A model generated the notes under the pieces. That model had not been told where the DNA came from, ran no database searches, and saw only the letters and a program-made list of their open reading frames with translations. This document shows, piece after piece, positions 43,112-51,325 of a stretch of 64,000 nucleotides of DNA. The stretch comes from Ignisphaera sp. Lineage in GTDB: Archaea; Thermoproteota; Thermoprotei_A; Sulfolobales; Ignisphaeraceae. Positions within the stretch are counted from its first letter, which is position 1; each line of letters begins with the position of its first letter. The stretch spans positions 1 through 64,000 of the forward strand of contig JAVYNU010000006.1 in NCBI GenBank assembly GCA_038735125.1. The letters run 5' to 3'. The translations under genes were made by a program, and so were the position numbers.

Positions 43112-43621
43112 TCACTCCTTCTTGGCTAATCGAATATAGTCTATAGGAACTGTTATTGTTAATGGATAACTCGCTTCTAAAACACTTAATGAGACCTCGT
43201 TTTTAACTTTATCCACGCCAACAACCCTTGCCCTCATTCCTCTAAAAGGTCCTGCTATTATTTCTACTTCCTCACCTTCTTTTAGCATATCAATAAGGGA
43301 CTTAGGCTTTAGCAATGATTCTAGATCCTCCCACTTGAGGGTTCCAGAAGCCTTGCCCTTAACATGTTTCAACCCTCTTATGGCTTCGTAAACAACATGA
43401 AGACCTGATGTTTCCATAACCACATAACCTTTTAGATTGGGTAACGAAACAATTGAATATATAGGCAAACTAGCTGTTCTAGCTCTTACCTCAAGCATCA
43501 GAAGAACATTGAGTTCTTGACCAGCCGTAGTTCTAACAGCAAAAAAGTTGTTTTGCTTTGAGGTTGCCACTTCACTATCAACTTGTTTTTGTTCATTTTT
43601 ATTTTGTGCCTCTTCCACCAT
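43112..43621 (-). CDS. spt5: Transcription elongation factor Spt5 (NusG-like)
   Basis: Clamps RNA polymerase with Spt4 to raise processivity and links it to the ribosome. The 169-aa archaeal form has an acidic/polar N-terminal tail of about 25 residues, the NGN domain (FFAVRTTAGQELNVLLMLEVRART ... SLPNLKGYVVMETSGLHVVYEAIRGLKHVKG) and one KOW domain (EEVEIIAGPFRGMRARVVGVDKVKNEVSLSVLE). It sits between secE and rpl11. Confidence 0.95.
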   Translation of the reverse strand: MVEEAQNKNEQKQVDSEVATSKQNNFFAVRTTAGQELNVLLMLEVRARTASLPIYSIVSLPNLKGYVVMETSGLHVVYEAIRGLKHVKGKASGTLKWEDLESLLKPKSLIDMLKEGEEVEIIAGPFRGMRARVVGVDKVKNEVSLSVLEASYPLTITVPIDYIRLAKKE

Positions 43622-43631
43622 CTTCCATCCC

Positions 43632-43829
43632 TTAAGATATCGATGCTATGCCAAGTGCTGCCATCAAGTAGTAGAGTCCAGTAGCTACAGCAAATGATAT
43701 GATACCTACAAGTGTGAAGCCTAGAAGAGTCAGTTTTAAGATTTGTTTGAATTCATCCGCATCAGGTTTCTCTGCTAGTTCCAGCACTTTTCCCATATTC
43801 TTGAACGCTTCTTCCAGTGTTTTCGACAC
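43632..43829 (-). CDS. secE: Protein translocase subunit SecE (Sec61 gamma)
   Basis: Tail-anchored clamp of the SecY channel. The 65-aa protein has the amphipathic surface helix KTLEEAFKNMGKVLELAEKPDADEFKQILKLT followed by one membrane helix (LLGFTLVGIISFAVATGLYYLM), as in archaeal SecE. The start is a GTG at 43829. It is placed directly before spt5 and downstream of ftsY, joining secretion and translation genes. Confidence 0.92.
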   Translation of the reverse strand: MSKTLEEAFKNMGKVLELAEKPDADEFKQILKLTLLGFTLVGIISFAVATGLYYLMAALGIASIS

Positions 43830-43864
43830 TTTTCTACCCTCTCACGATTGCTATCACTAAAAAT

Positions 43865-44785
43865 CTACTTAAAAAGCATTTTAAGCACAACACTAGGATC
43901 ATAATCAATTAGGTCGGTGTACCTCTGGCCAACACCTAGATACGCAATCGGTTTTCCAACACCAATTAATACAGTTAGGGCCGCTCCTCCATTAGCATCC
44001 GCATCAACTTTTGTTAAAATAACTGCATCTACACCAACAGCTTCTTCAAACCCTCTTAACTGCTCTAATGCATCATTACCTGTCAAAGCATCTAAAACAA
44101 GAAGCTTCAGATGTGGCTTAACAACTTTTGCAACCTTTCTAAGCTCGTTCATCAGATCAACATCTATATGCATTCTGCCAGCTGTATCAATTAAAGCAAC
44201 ATCAAAGCCATTCTTTTGCGCATAGACAATGCCATCAAACGCTATTGCTGCTGGGTCAACTCCATATCTACCACCAATAAATGCCACGCCTACCCTTTCT
44301 GCATGTTTTTGGAGTTGTTCTTGTGCCCCAGCCCTAAATGTATCGGCAGCTATCATTAAAACCCTTAAACCATTACCCTTCAAAGTGTTTGCAACCTTAG
44401 CTATTGTGGTTGTTTTTCCAACACCGTTAATGCCCATAAACATTATCTTAACAGGTTTTTCCTTGGATAACGTGGTTTTTACAAAGCTTATTAAATTGAA
44501 GGATCCTATACTTTTAAGCATATTCTCCAACGATTCTTCCACAACCTTATCTATGTAGCTTTTTATGTCCTCACTTCTCCTAATCTTTTTCCCTAACAGT
44601 TGTTGCTTAATGCCATTAACAATCTTTTCAGCAACTTCGTAAGCAACATCAGATTCTACAAGTTGCATAAAAAGCTTGTTACAATACTCGTCAACTTCTT
44701 TCTCGTCTAATGTCTTATACAAAATTGTGTTTGCTATCTGCTGTGTAAAATCTTGAAAAATCTTTTTTATTTTTCCAAACAACAC
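43865..44785 (-). CDS. ftsY: Signal recognition particle receptor FtsY
   Basis: SRP-dependent GTPase targeting ribosome-nascent chain complexes to the membrane. The 306-aa protein lacks a long acidic A domain, as in archaea. N domain about 1-95, then the NG GTPase: IMFMGINGVGKTTTIAKVA (G1), ADTFRAGAQEQLQKHAERVG, ALIDTAGRMHIDVDLMNELRKV (G3), ILTKVDADANGGAALTVL (G4, TKxD) and KPIAYLGVGQRYTDL. GTG start preceded by AAGGT. Confidence 0.95.
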   Translation of the reverse strand: MLFGKIKKIFQDFTQQIANTILYKTLDEKEVDEYCNKLFMQLVESDVAYEVAEKIVNGIKQQLLGKKIRRSEDIKSYIDKVVEESLENMLKSIGSFNLISFVKTTLSKEKPVKIMFMGINGVGKTTTIAKVANTLKGNGLRVLMIAADTFRAGAQEQLQKHAERVGVAFIGGRYGVDPAAIAFDGIVYAQKNGFDVALIDTAGRMHIDVDLMNELRKVAKVVKPHLKLLVLDALTGNDALEQLRGFEEAVGVDAVILTKVDADANGGAALTVLIGVGKPIAYLGVGQRYTDLIDYDPSVVLKMLFK

Positions 44786-44803
44786 AAAATACCTTGTTTA
44801 GCT

Positions 44804-45265
44804 CTATTTCGCACCTCCACCTCTCTGTCCAGTTTGCAGCATAGCTATGTACTCTTGTATCTTTCTTTGGACTTGGTTATATAACTCTGTTAGTTTTTTT
44901 AGCTCGGACTCTGTCTCCCTTAGTTCATCAGCAAGCTCTTTTTCATATTCCATAAGAACTCCTTTTGCCTTGTCTATTGGTAACGACACATAGTATTCTC
45001 TACCAACCCTAACGATTGCCTCATCAATTGAAGATAGCCTTGCTTTTACAAATACGTAACCATTTCTATCGAGCGAAGTAAAGACATTTTGCTCTGAAAG
45101 CTTTTGAATGTTGTTAAGCGTCTCATACGCTATCCTAATTTCCTGTAATTCAGATGATATAGCGAGAGACCTTGTTTGCACAACTCTAATAGCCTCTCTA
45201 AGCTCCTCGAGTTGGAGAAGCAGTTGTTGCACAGCCTCTTCTGCTTCAGTTCTATTAATACTCAT
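44804..45265 (-). CDS. pfdA: Prefoldin alpha subunit
   Basis: Jellyfish-shaped co-chaperone that hands unfolded chains to the thermosome. The 153-aa protein has two long coiled-coil helices (QQLLLQLEELREAIRVVQTRSLAISSELQEIR and EKELADELRETESELKKLTELYNQVQRKIQEYIAML) around a beta hairpin segment (VFVKARLSSIDEAIVRVGREYYVSLPIDKAKGVL). Its ATG overlaps the L18Ae stop by one base (TAATG). Confidence 0.92.
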   Translation of the reverse strand: MSINRTEAEEAVQQLLLQLEELREAIRVVQTRSLAISSELQEIRIAYETLNNIQKLSEQNVFTSLDRNGYVFVKARLSSIDEAIVRVGREYYVSLPIDKAKGVLMEYEKELADELRETESELKKLTELYNQVQRKIQEYIAMLQTGQRGGGAK

Positions 45266-45525
45266 TAAATCACCATCCTAGTTAATGTGGCCAAATCCCT
45301 TATATACTTACTCTCAACTTTTTCGAGCGGCACCTCCTCTATCTTAAGCACCTTTATATTTGCTCTCTTAACCTTGTGTCTGCTCCCAAGCACGGAATAG
45401 ACATGTTCCAGGGCGTGCTTCTCGTTCAGCGCCCTTACTTCCATCGAAAACCTTTGCCATCTTGGTAGTCTGTCAACTGATATTAGCATCACTCCATCTA
45501 CTCTATATATCTTCACATCTGCCAT
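45265..45525 (-). CDS. rplX: Ribosomal protein L18Ae/LX (eL20)
   Basis: Archaeal large-subunit protein of 86 aa: VDRLPRWQRFSMEVRALNEKHALEHVYSVLGSRHKVKRANIKVLKIEEV is characteristic. It overlaps the end of the aIF6 gene by 13 bases, the order seen in many archaea (aIF6, LX, prefoldin alpha, FtsY). Confidence 0.92.
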   Translation of the reverse strand: MADVKIYRVDGVMLISVDRLPRWQRFSMEVRALNEKHALEHVYSVLGSRHKVKRANIKVLKIEEVPLEKVESKYIRDLATLTRMVI

Positions 45526-46202
45526 GAGGTTATCACCCTAAACACCTTACCTATTCTCAAAAGTTCAGGACCTGTAGTTCTATCCCCAACTATAATTCCT
45601 TTTGTATTACCAATAAGACCAGACTTTATAAATCCAACTCCAAAATTGACTGTTCCTATATCAAATGGAACCTGGAAAATATTTGAAAGATACTCAACCT
45701 CTTTGTCGCTAGCCTCAGGATGAACAAGTCCTGCAATATTATTAACAAAAGCTATTGAACCAACAGTTGAAAAACCAGCTATGATCCCTTTTTCAACCGT
45801 TTCAACATCTAACACATCAAAAATAACTCTTTTGAGATCTGCATAGGCTTCTGGATGAATAAGAGCTGCTCTGTCATTAACTAGGCATATATTTCCAAGT
45901 GCTGTATACCTCGATTTAACAACCCCTACATTCAAATCAATACTACTTTTTATCAATCTAAGCTCCCAATCCTTCACCAATTGTGGAAGAAGTAACCCCT
46001 TATTGTTGCCTACCACGAATATTCCCAGCAAACCAGTATCAGCGATCGATGCTTTTACAACTGGAACTTGGAGAATTCTTGAGACGAGGGTTGAGAATTT
46101 TTCGTCTGCATCAAAGGGAATTAAAGCATACTTATCTGTTGCAAAAACATATACACCTATATTTGGATTGCCTTTGTAGTTCGCTCTTTCAATAATGATC
46201 AT
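45513..46202 (-). CDS. eif6: Translation initiation factor 6 (aIF6)
   Basis: Anti-association factor that binds the large subunit and blocks premature joining of 30S. The 229-aa protein shows the fivefold pentein repeats, each ending in a Gly/Asn-rich turn with LIHPEAY or LVHPEAS: IGVYVFATDKYALIP, LLGIFVVGNNKGLLLP, ALGNICLVNDRAALIHPEA, VGSIAFVNNIAGLVHPEA, VGFIKSGLIGNTKGIIVG. It starts 4 bases after the L31e stop. Confidence 0.95.
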   Translation of the reverse strand: MIIIERANYKGNPNIGVYVFATDKYALIPFDADEKFSTLVSRILQVPVVKASIADTGLLGIFVVGNNKGLLLPQLVKDWELRLIKSSIDLNVGVVKSRYTALGNICLVNDRAALIHPEAYADLKRVIFDVLDVETVEKGIIAGFSTVGSIAFVNNIAGLVHPEASDKEVEYLSNIFQVPFDIGTVNFGVGFIKSGLIGNTKGIIVGDRTTGPELLRIGKVFRVITSWQM

Positions 46203-46206
46203 CCTT

Positions 46207-46479
46207 CTACCTCTTCACCTCAACAGCAAGCATAGCCTTGAATATACCACTATCTATTTTCAGGAACCTCACCAGTATTTTCCTCGGCGGCTTCTCGATT
46301 TTTCTGCTGTAGATATACATACTAACTGTAGGATCCAGAATAACCCTACCACCTAAATGTCTCTCCAAGAATTTTCTTATATATCCTATTGCCCTTTTTC
46401 CCCTATCCCTTCTACTTCCAGCTCTATAAACATGTCTTAAAGGCACTAAGATTATGCCTTCACTTTTATCTTTAGGCAT
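46207..46479 (-). CDS. rpl31e: Ribosomal protein L31e (eL31)
   Basis: A 90-aa archaeal/eukaryotic large-subunit protein located near the tunnel exit. GIILVPLRHVYRAGSRRDRGKRAIGYIRKFLERHLG and VSMYIYSRKIEKPPRKILVRFLK match the family. The ATG at 46479 is one base after the L39e stop and follows a GGTGAT Shine-Dalgarno within the L39e end; an upstream in-frame GTG at 46491 is less likely. Confidence 0.93.
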   Translation of the reverse strand: MPKDKSEGIILVPLRHVYRAGSRRDRGKRAIGYIRKFLERHLGGRVILDPTVSMYIYSRKIEKPPRKILVRFLKIDSGIFKAMLAVEVKR

Positions 46480-46480
46480 G

Positions 46481-46639
46481 TCACACATCACCTAGTTTAA
46501 ATCTGCGCCAATTCCTCAATCTATAGCCTCTCATAACCTTCCTAATAGTTTTTACTGTTACCCACACGGGTATAGGTTGATTTGATTTCTCCCTATTTAT
46601 AAGTCTGAGTTTTTTTGCTATTGGTTTATTCCTAGCCAT
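46481..46639 (-). CDS. rpl39e: Ribosomal protein L39e (eL39)
   Basis: A 52-aa basic protein in the nascent-chain tunnel. The minus-strand translation reads MARNKPIAKKLRLINREKSN and continues QPIPVWVTVKTIRKVMRGYR, then LRNWRRFKLGDV. This is a textbook L39e, normally overlooked because of its length. It sits between PDCD5 (19 bases upstream) and L31e, with its stop one base from the L31e ATG. Confidence 0.95.
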   Translation of the reverse strand: MARNKPIAKKLRLINREKSNQPIPVWVTVKTIRKVMRGYRLRNWRRFKLGDV

Positions 46640-46658
46640 TTAAGACACACAACATCAT

Positions 46659-47015
46659 TTATTTCTCACGTATACTAATTCTAAAATCTCTCCTTGTCCT
46701 CTCATAGATCTCCGCTAATATATTCTTAAGCTCTTCATCAGTAATAGGCTGGGTTATTCTACCTTGTACTGCTAAGGCTATTAACCTATCTTCAACTGCT
46801 TTGGCAATCTCTGGTCTCACAAGCTTAATATTTGAGAGTCTTTCCCTTGCCTCTGGGGTTAAAATTGCTCTTAATATCTCCTGTCTCCTTGCCTCCTCCT
46901 CCAATTCTCTCCTTTTTCGCTCCGCTTCTTGTCTTCTAGCTAGCATCTCTCTATATCTTCTTTCAAGTAATGCCTCTACTTCATCATCACTATACATAAC
47001 TGTTTCATCTGCCAC
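46659..47015 (-). CDS. PDCD5/TFAR19-family DNA-binding protein
   Basis: A 118-aa archaeal PDCD5 homologue: a long charged N-terminal helix (EVEALLERRYREMLARRQEAERKRRELEEEARRQEIL) precedes a triple-helix core (ILTPEARERLSNIKLVRPEIAKAVEDRLIALAVQGRI ... DEELKNILAEIY). Archaeal members bind DNA weakly and lie in ribosomal operons; a link to prefoldin or chaperonin has been suggested for eukaryotic PDCD5. The GTG start follows a GGTGATC site that fits anti-SD pairing perfectly. Confidence 0.92.
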   Translation of the reverse strand: MADETVMYSDDEVEALLERRYREMLARRQEAERKRRELEEEARRQEILRAILTPEARERLSNIKLVRPEIAKAVEDRLIALAVQGRITQPITDEELKNILAEIYERTRRDFRISIREK

Positions 47016-47065
47016 TTAAGATCACCATATACAATAGTCTGAAATGTATATTTTTTAGTGGGTAA

Positions 47066-47551
47066 TTAACTTGTTGTTGCAATCAATGATTTAGGAGCGT
47101 ATTTAGAGAGCTCAGGGTTAGCTTTTAATAAATCTTTGAATATCTCTAAAGCTAGCATATCCAATAGCCTCTTCCCTTCATCTGATATTACTCTACCCTT
47201 ATCCGTTTTTTTAACTAAGCCGGCTTTTTCTAGTTGCTGAAGAATCTTTCTTATATTTGATCCCCCACACTTCCTGAAATGAGGAGGTGCTGACCCCCTC
47301 CTCTTTAACCCTCCGAAAATAGTCCTAAGCGTACCTATACCTAAAGGCTCCCCGGCTAAATAGAGTTTCCTGAGTATTGCTGCTGCCCTCATATACCACC
47401 AATCTGGGTCATCTGGAACTCTCTCTCTGTGGGAACCTGTCTTTGAAAATAACACCCATGAAGGTGGTTTGACTGCTGAAACATTACTTTTCAAATACTC
47501 TGCAAGCTTTCTTATCATCATATCTGCTGGTACATCTCTAACTGTTACCAT
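47066..47551 (-). CDS. rps19e: Ribosomal protein S19e (eS19)
   Basis: Small-subunit head protein, here 161 aa. Signatures: VRDVPADMMIRKLAEYLK, KPPSWVLFSKTGSHRERVPDDPDWWYMRAAAILRKLYLAGEPLGIGTLRTIFGGLKRRGSAPPHFRKCGGSNIRKILQQLEKAGLVKK. It is followed after about 50 bases by PDCD5 and preceded by the YhbY-like gene. Confidence 0.95.
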   Translation of the reverse strand: MVTVRDVPADMMIRKLAEYLKSNVSAVKPPSWVLFSKTGSHRERVPDDPDWWYMRAAAILRKLYLAGEPLGIGTLRTIFGGLKRRGSAPPHFRKCGGSNIRKILQQLEKAGLVKKTDKGRVISDEGKRLLDMLALEIFKDLLKANPELSKYAPKSLIATTS

Positions 47552-47573
47552 AAACCATCAAACCAACGCCAAG

Positions 47574-47867
47574 TCATCTTCTTGCTTTCTTTTCACGCTT
47601 TCTGCTTATAAGCACATATGTATATCCTCTTTCATCCACAATGAAAGCATTGAGAAGATTTGCAAGCCTTCTAATATCTTCATCAGTAATATTGCTACGC
47701 GCACTTTTAAGAATCCTTATTTTAACAGCTCCATGATCTTTTAAATGCCTTTTAATTTCGCTTATTACACCTTCATGTAAACCATTTTTCCCGATATTCA
47801 CATCAGCTCTATGCTGAGCTATTTTAATCTTTTTCAAATTTTTGAAAGATCTATTAGCTTCTGCCAC
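47574..47867 (-). CDS. YhbY/CRM-domain RNA-binding protein
   Basis: A 97-aa stand-alone CRM domain. It has the conserved GxxG loop in [31 protein letters not shown], followed by [35 protein letters not shown]. Bacterial YhbY associates with pre-50S particles; the archaeal protein probably aids rRNA folding. The GTG start overlaps the Rpp21 gene's end by 14 bases. Confidence 0.9.
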   Translation of the reverse strand: MAEANRSFKNLKKIKIAQHRADVNIGKNGLHEGVISEIKRHLKDHGAVKIRILKSARSNITDEDIRRLANLLNAFIVDERGYTYVLISRKREKKARR

Positions 47868-48195
47868 TACCTCTTCTCACCACAAACTGGTATCTGTGTA
47901 CCCAACCACAGGAGAAACACTTTGTTACTATTCTTAAAACCTTTCCATCTCTACGGGTTCTCACCCTAGCATTAAACCCTGGAACCATTATAGTATGACA
48001 CTGCTTACAAATCCACCTTCTAATCTCTTTGGGAATTTTGACCCTATTCCTCATTGAGATCCTCCTTATAAGTTCGCCATACCGCTTGGCTAGGTCTATA
48101 TGCCCATTCTCAACAGCCTCAACACCAAGTTTAAACAAAATTTCCATTCGCTCTACTGCAATGTCCCTGATAATACTCCTATTATGTCTTATCAT
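47854..48195 (-). CDS. rnp4: RNase P protein component 4 (Rpp21)
   Basis: A 113-aa protein subunit of RNase P, which trims tRNA 5' ends. N-terminal helices ([53 protein letters not shown]) pack with a zinc ribbon formed by ICKQCHTIM and [15 protein letters not shown]. It is the first gene of the translation cluster on this strand; the tRNA-Glu gene starts 78 bases away on the opposite strand. Confidence 0.92.
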   Translation of the reverse strand: MIRHNRSIIRDIAVERMEILFKLGVEAVENGHIDLAKRYGELIRRISMRNRVKIPKEIRRWICKQCHTIMVPGFNARVRTRRDGKVLRIVTKCFSCGWVHRYQFVVRRGSGRS

Positions 48196-48272
48196 ACAAC
48201 AAATCGCCTTAATAATGATATAATGCTAAAATAAGCTTTTAAGGTAACTACAAATTGATTTCTGATAATAGT

Positions 48273-48372
48273 GCCGCGGTAGTATAGCCCGGACAAGTAT
48301 GCGGGCCTCTCGAGCCCGTGACGCCCTCATAGAAAGGCGCGGGAGACCCGGGTTCAAATCCCGGCCGCGGCA
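48273..48372 (+). tRNA. trnE: tRNA-Glu (anticodon CUC) with a 25-nt intron in the variable loop
   Basis: Acceptor GCCGCGG/CCGCGGC with discriminator A and encoded CCA (48373-48375). D-stem GTAT/GTAT, anticodon stem CGGGC/GCCCG with loop CTCTCGA (anticodon CTC at 48309-48311), T-arm CCGGG-TTCAAAT-CCCGG. Between position 43 and the T-stem there are 29 nt instead of 4 because an intron is inserted. After splicing the variable loop reads UGAC and the molecule has 75 nt before CCA. A TATA-like AAGCTTTTAAGG lies about 34 bases upstream. Confidence 0.93.
48321..48345 (+). other. Noncanonical tRNA intron (variable loop) with bulge-helix-bulge
   Basis: The 4-bp central helix pairs exon CCCG (48315-48318) with intron CGGG (48340-48343). 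It is flanked by 3-nt bulges TGA (48319-48321) and AGA (48344-48346); the intron itself folds as CGCC/GGCG closing a 10-nt loop. Cutting both bulges gives a 25-nt intron and a continuous UGAC variable loop. Its place corresponds to about position 45/46 rather than the usual 37/38. Confidence 0.8.
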
Positions 48373-48445
48373 CCAAAACAGAATACTTTTAACTTCTTCA
48401 TAACAATATCTTATAGTTCATTACATAAATATGGATCTTAGCATG

Positions 48446-49117
48446 CTAGAAAACTTCTTTTACATCTATAACTCTTTTCTCTATAAGCTTACTGATATAC
48501 AATGTGTAAATGCCTTCAACCTTTCCTATATCAATAAATGTCTTAAAGCCTCTCAAAGTGAAATCCTCAGAGTTCAAGACTTCGATTATCGAACTTATGC
48601 TTGCTGATACAATATCTTTTATGGTGTTGAGTTCTATCCTATACCCTATTTCACTTAGCTTATTATTGTAAGTTATACCTGAACCAACAACCACTATGAC
48701 ACAATCTCTGTTCTCTCGTACATGTAACTCTATATTTATGTCCCAGTATAGGGTCGTCAATATTTTTCGCAATTGGTTCTCTATAGCAACTGATCCATTA
48801 TCTTTGAGTTGTATGAAATGTTTTATCTGCGACAACAATCTATTACTTAATGCAATTTCAACATTAATTTTTTGCAATTGCTTAAATATAGTTAGGAGCC
48901 GCCCGACAAGCAAAAAGAATACATTCAGAACAGGTGTTGCATATACTATCATAATTCTGTTATGCTCCTCTAAGATCTTACTGATCTCCTTTACCTCATT
49001 CTTAGAGTACTCTTCTAGGCAAAGATCTATTGCATTCATTTCCCCCTTCTTTATTAATTTAATCCACCGCTCTCTATCTGAGCAATTGGTTCTGATGATA
49101 ACATCCCCTTTGAGCAT
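48446..49117 (-). CDS. Unknown protein at the end of the pyrimidine operon
   Basis: About 223 aa, not recognised. The first part is helical (MLKGDVIIRTNCSDRERWIKLIKKGEMNAIDLCLEEYSKNEVKEISKILEE), followed by IMIVYATPVLNVFFLLVGRLLTIFKQLQKINVEIAL and, later, NRDCVIVVVGSGITYNNKLSEIGYRIELNTI. It begins within 8 bases of the pyrD stop (TTG 49129 would overlap it as TTGA), so it is translated from the pyr message. The coupling points to a role linked to nucleotides or to regulation, but nothing in the sequence proves it. Confidence 0.5.
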   Translation of the reverse strand: MLKGDVIIRTNCSDRERWIKLIKKGEMNAIDLCLEEYSKNEVKEISKILEEHNRIMIVYATPVLNVFFLLVGRLLTIFKQLQKINVEIALSNRLLSQIKHFIQLKDNGSVAIENQLRKILTTLYWDINIELHVRENRDCVIVVVGSGITYNNKLSEIGYRIELNTIKDIVSASISSIIEVLNSEDFTLRGFKTFIDIGKVEGIYTLYISKLIEKRVIDVKEVF

Positions 49118-49125
49118 AGTCCCAC

Positions 49126-50052
49126 TCAAACCTTATGTGCCACACCAATAGTCTCTTCAATGCTCTTAAAACCAAGCATTTTAAGCCAGTTTCTTAGACC
49201 AATCAGCATCTCCTCTACAAATTTATGTGAAGCTGGACTAAAGATAATTGCTGTACCTACTTCAACAGCTTTTGCACCAGCTACCACAAACTCTGCTATA
49301 TCCTCCCATTTTGATACACCACCACAGCCAATGATATCAGCTTTGTATTCTTTATAAACTTCATAAACAATGCGTACAGCTATTGGATGTATAGGAGGTC
49401 CTGACAATCCTCCGAATATATTTGTTAAAATTGGTTTCAAGGAGTATATATCTATGGCCATAGCCTTAATCGTGTTAATTAAAGTTAGTCCAGTAGCCCC
49501 AGCCTCTAGAGCTTTACCAGCGGACTCTAAAACCTTGTCTGATAATCCCAGCTTTGCTATGACAGGTATTTTTGTAACCGACACCACATTTTTTACAACA
49601 CTAAATACTTTCTGCGGATCTATCCCAATCTCAATTCCATAACCTTTTGCATGAGGACAACTAAGGTTTAACTCTATAGCTGTGGCCCCCCTAAGCTCAG
49701 CCTCTTCAGCAACCTCAACAAATTCTTCCTCTGTTGACCCTCCTACACTAACTATTATTGGTATCCCTAGTTTTTTAGCCTCTTCAACCATCTCCTTTAT
49801 ACATTCTTTACCAGGGTTTTCAAGTCCTACAGCATTTAAAAGTCCGCCATTAGGCAATGCAATTATTATTGGAGGCTCATAACCCTTTTTGGGATATGGA
49901 GTTATAGTTTTTGTGACAACAGCTGAAAAACCATAGCTAGTCAATCTACGTATATGCTCCCTTGAATAGCCCAGAAACCCACTTGCATTCATTATTGGAT
50001 GCAAAAGCTTAATCCCAGCAATTGATACCCTTAGCAAAGGCTCTTGATTCAT
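49126..50052 (-). CDS. pyrD: Dihydroorotate dehydrogenase, class 1B catalytic subunit
   Basis: FMN enzyme oxidising dihydroorotate to orotate, with electrons passed to the PyrK subunit. The 308-aa protein has PIMNASGFLGYSREHIRRLTSYGFSAVVTKTITPYPK, the catalytic cysteine loop IELNLSCPHAKGYGIEIG (Cys rather than Ser, as in class 1), VIAKLGLSDKV, TLINTIKAMAID and the FMN phosphate site GGLSGPPI plus IIGCGGVSKWEDIAEFVVAGAKAVEVGTAI. The ATG at 50052 is preferred over the GTG at 50067; it overlaps the pyrC end. Confidence 0.94.
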   Translation of the reverse strand: MNQEPLLRVSIAGIKLLHPIMNASGFLGYSREHIRRLTSYGFSAVVTKTITPYPKKGYEPPIIIALPNGGLLNAVGLENPGKECIKEMVEEAKKLGIPIIVSVGGSTEEEFVEVAEEAELRGATAIELNLSCPHAKGYGIEIGIDPQKVFSVVKNVVSVTKIPVIAKLGLSDKVLESAGKALEAGATGLTLINTIKAMAIDIYSLKPILTNIFGGLSGPPIHPIAVRIVYEVYKEYKADIIGCGGVSKWEDIAEFVVAGAKAVEVGTAIIFSPASHKFVEEMLIGLRNWLKMLGFKSIEETIGVAHKV

Positions 50053-51325
50053 GATGTAGACACCCAATGGGTTTACCGATAGGCTTAGAAACTATTTCTC
50101 CGCTTAAATGCACAACAACACCACGGGCTACCGTTGCCTCAACAGACCCTCTAATTTCGAGACCATCATAAGGGCTATAAGATGCTTTAGAATAGAAATT
50201 CGATGAATCTATAACCCAATTTTTCCATAGGTTAACTATAGTATAGCTAGCCACGCATCCAACATCAATACAACCCCATTTTTCTAAACCAAGAATTCTT
50301 GATGGACCTAAAGACAGAAGCTTTGTAAGCATGTTTAAGTTGATCACATTTTTTGAAACAAGATTTAACATAAGTGCTGGAGCTATCTCGATGGATGCTA
50401 TGCCAGGTGGGCAGCTGGAAAAATCCCTAGCTTTTTCGTCGATTGAGTGTGGTGCATGATCCGTTGTGATAGCGTCTACATGGTGTAGATATTGAAGCAT
50501 TGAAATACTTGTAGAGATGTGCCTTAGTGGTGGATTCACCTTAGCTAAACAACCTTTTCTGTATTCATCCTCGCTTGACAAGTAAATGTAATGTGGTGTT
50601 GTATCAACTGTAAATCCATGATTCTTCGCATATGCTATAGTAATAGGATTTGTTGCATGTGTAACATGGAGTGGTATATGCTGGTACGATCTAGATACAG
50701 TTTTGCGTATCTCTATCAACGATTTTATCTCTGCTTCTAAGGGTCTGCATAACCACCTAGAACCTTTTTCGCATTCATTAATAAATTTTTCATGCTCTGG
50801 ATGCACCATTACAAGCTTTTTAACTCCAAGCTGATCCAAGATGCTAAGAATTTGAGGTAGCATGCTTAGTTCTTCTGGGAATATTTCGCCAATTGCTACA
50901 ACCTCTTGTTTTAATACAAGAGATTTGAACTCGTCAAAACTCCTATTTTGTGGAGGTGCAATAGCTATACCAAAGTCCGTATAGGCATTTCTGCTTAGCT
51001 TTGCTATTTTGGATTCGAAAGCATCTAAGTTATCTATTCGGGGTACGGTGTTAGGCATGTCTACTACTGCTGTATACCCTCCTCTAGCTGCAGCCTTTGT
51101 CCCACTTTCCTCATCTTCTTTGTATGCCAACATCAATCCTCTTAAATGCGTATGAATATCTATGAAACCTGGAAGAGCTATACCATGCATTGTTAGATCC
51201 TCGCATTCATATTCTTGACAAAGTTCCTTGTACACACCATTCTTTATCTGCGTTACAAAACCATCTTCATCAACAAATACTGTAACCTCTCTAACCTCAT
51301 CAAGTAGAGCTTTAAGAAACAGCAC
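50009..51325 (-). CDS. pyrC: Dihydroorotase
   Basis: Zinc amidohydrolase cyclising carbamoyl-aspartate. Signatures: GIALPGFIDIHTHLRGLML (HxH metal ligands and Arg), GYTAVVDMPNTVPRID, PLHVTHATN, and VDAITTDHAPHSIDEKARDF with the catalytic Asp. The usual carbamylated-Lys region is represented by VVAIGEIFPEEL, so the metal-bridging residue is not obvious and the active site may be of the one-metal type. About 438 aa from GTG 51325; in-frame starts up to 51376 overlap pyrK further. It overlaps both pyrK and pyrD. Confidence 0.9.
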   Translation of the reverse strand: MLFLKALLDEVREVTVFVDEDGFVTQIKNGVYKELCQEYECEDLTMHGIALPGFIDIHTHLRGLMLAYKEDEESGTKAAARGGYTAVVDMPNTVPRIDNLDAFESKIAKLSRNAYTDFGIAIAPPQNRSFDEFKSLVLKQEVVAIGEIFPEELSMLPQILSILDQLGVKKLVMVHPEHEKFINECEKGSRWLCRPLEAEIKSLIEIRKTVSRSYQHIPLHVTHATNPITIAYAKNHGFTVDTTPHYIYLSSEDEYRKGCLAKVNPPLRHISTSISMLQYLHHVDAITTDHAPHSIDEKARDFSSCPPGIASIEIAPALMLNLVSKNVINLNMLTKLLSLGPSRILGLEKWGCIDVGCVASYTIVNLWKNWVIDSSNFYSKASYSPYDGLEIRGSVEATVARGVVVHLSGEIVSKPIGKPIGCLHHESRAFAKGINCWD

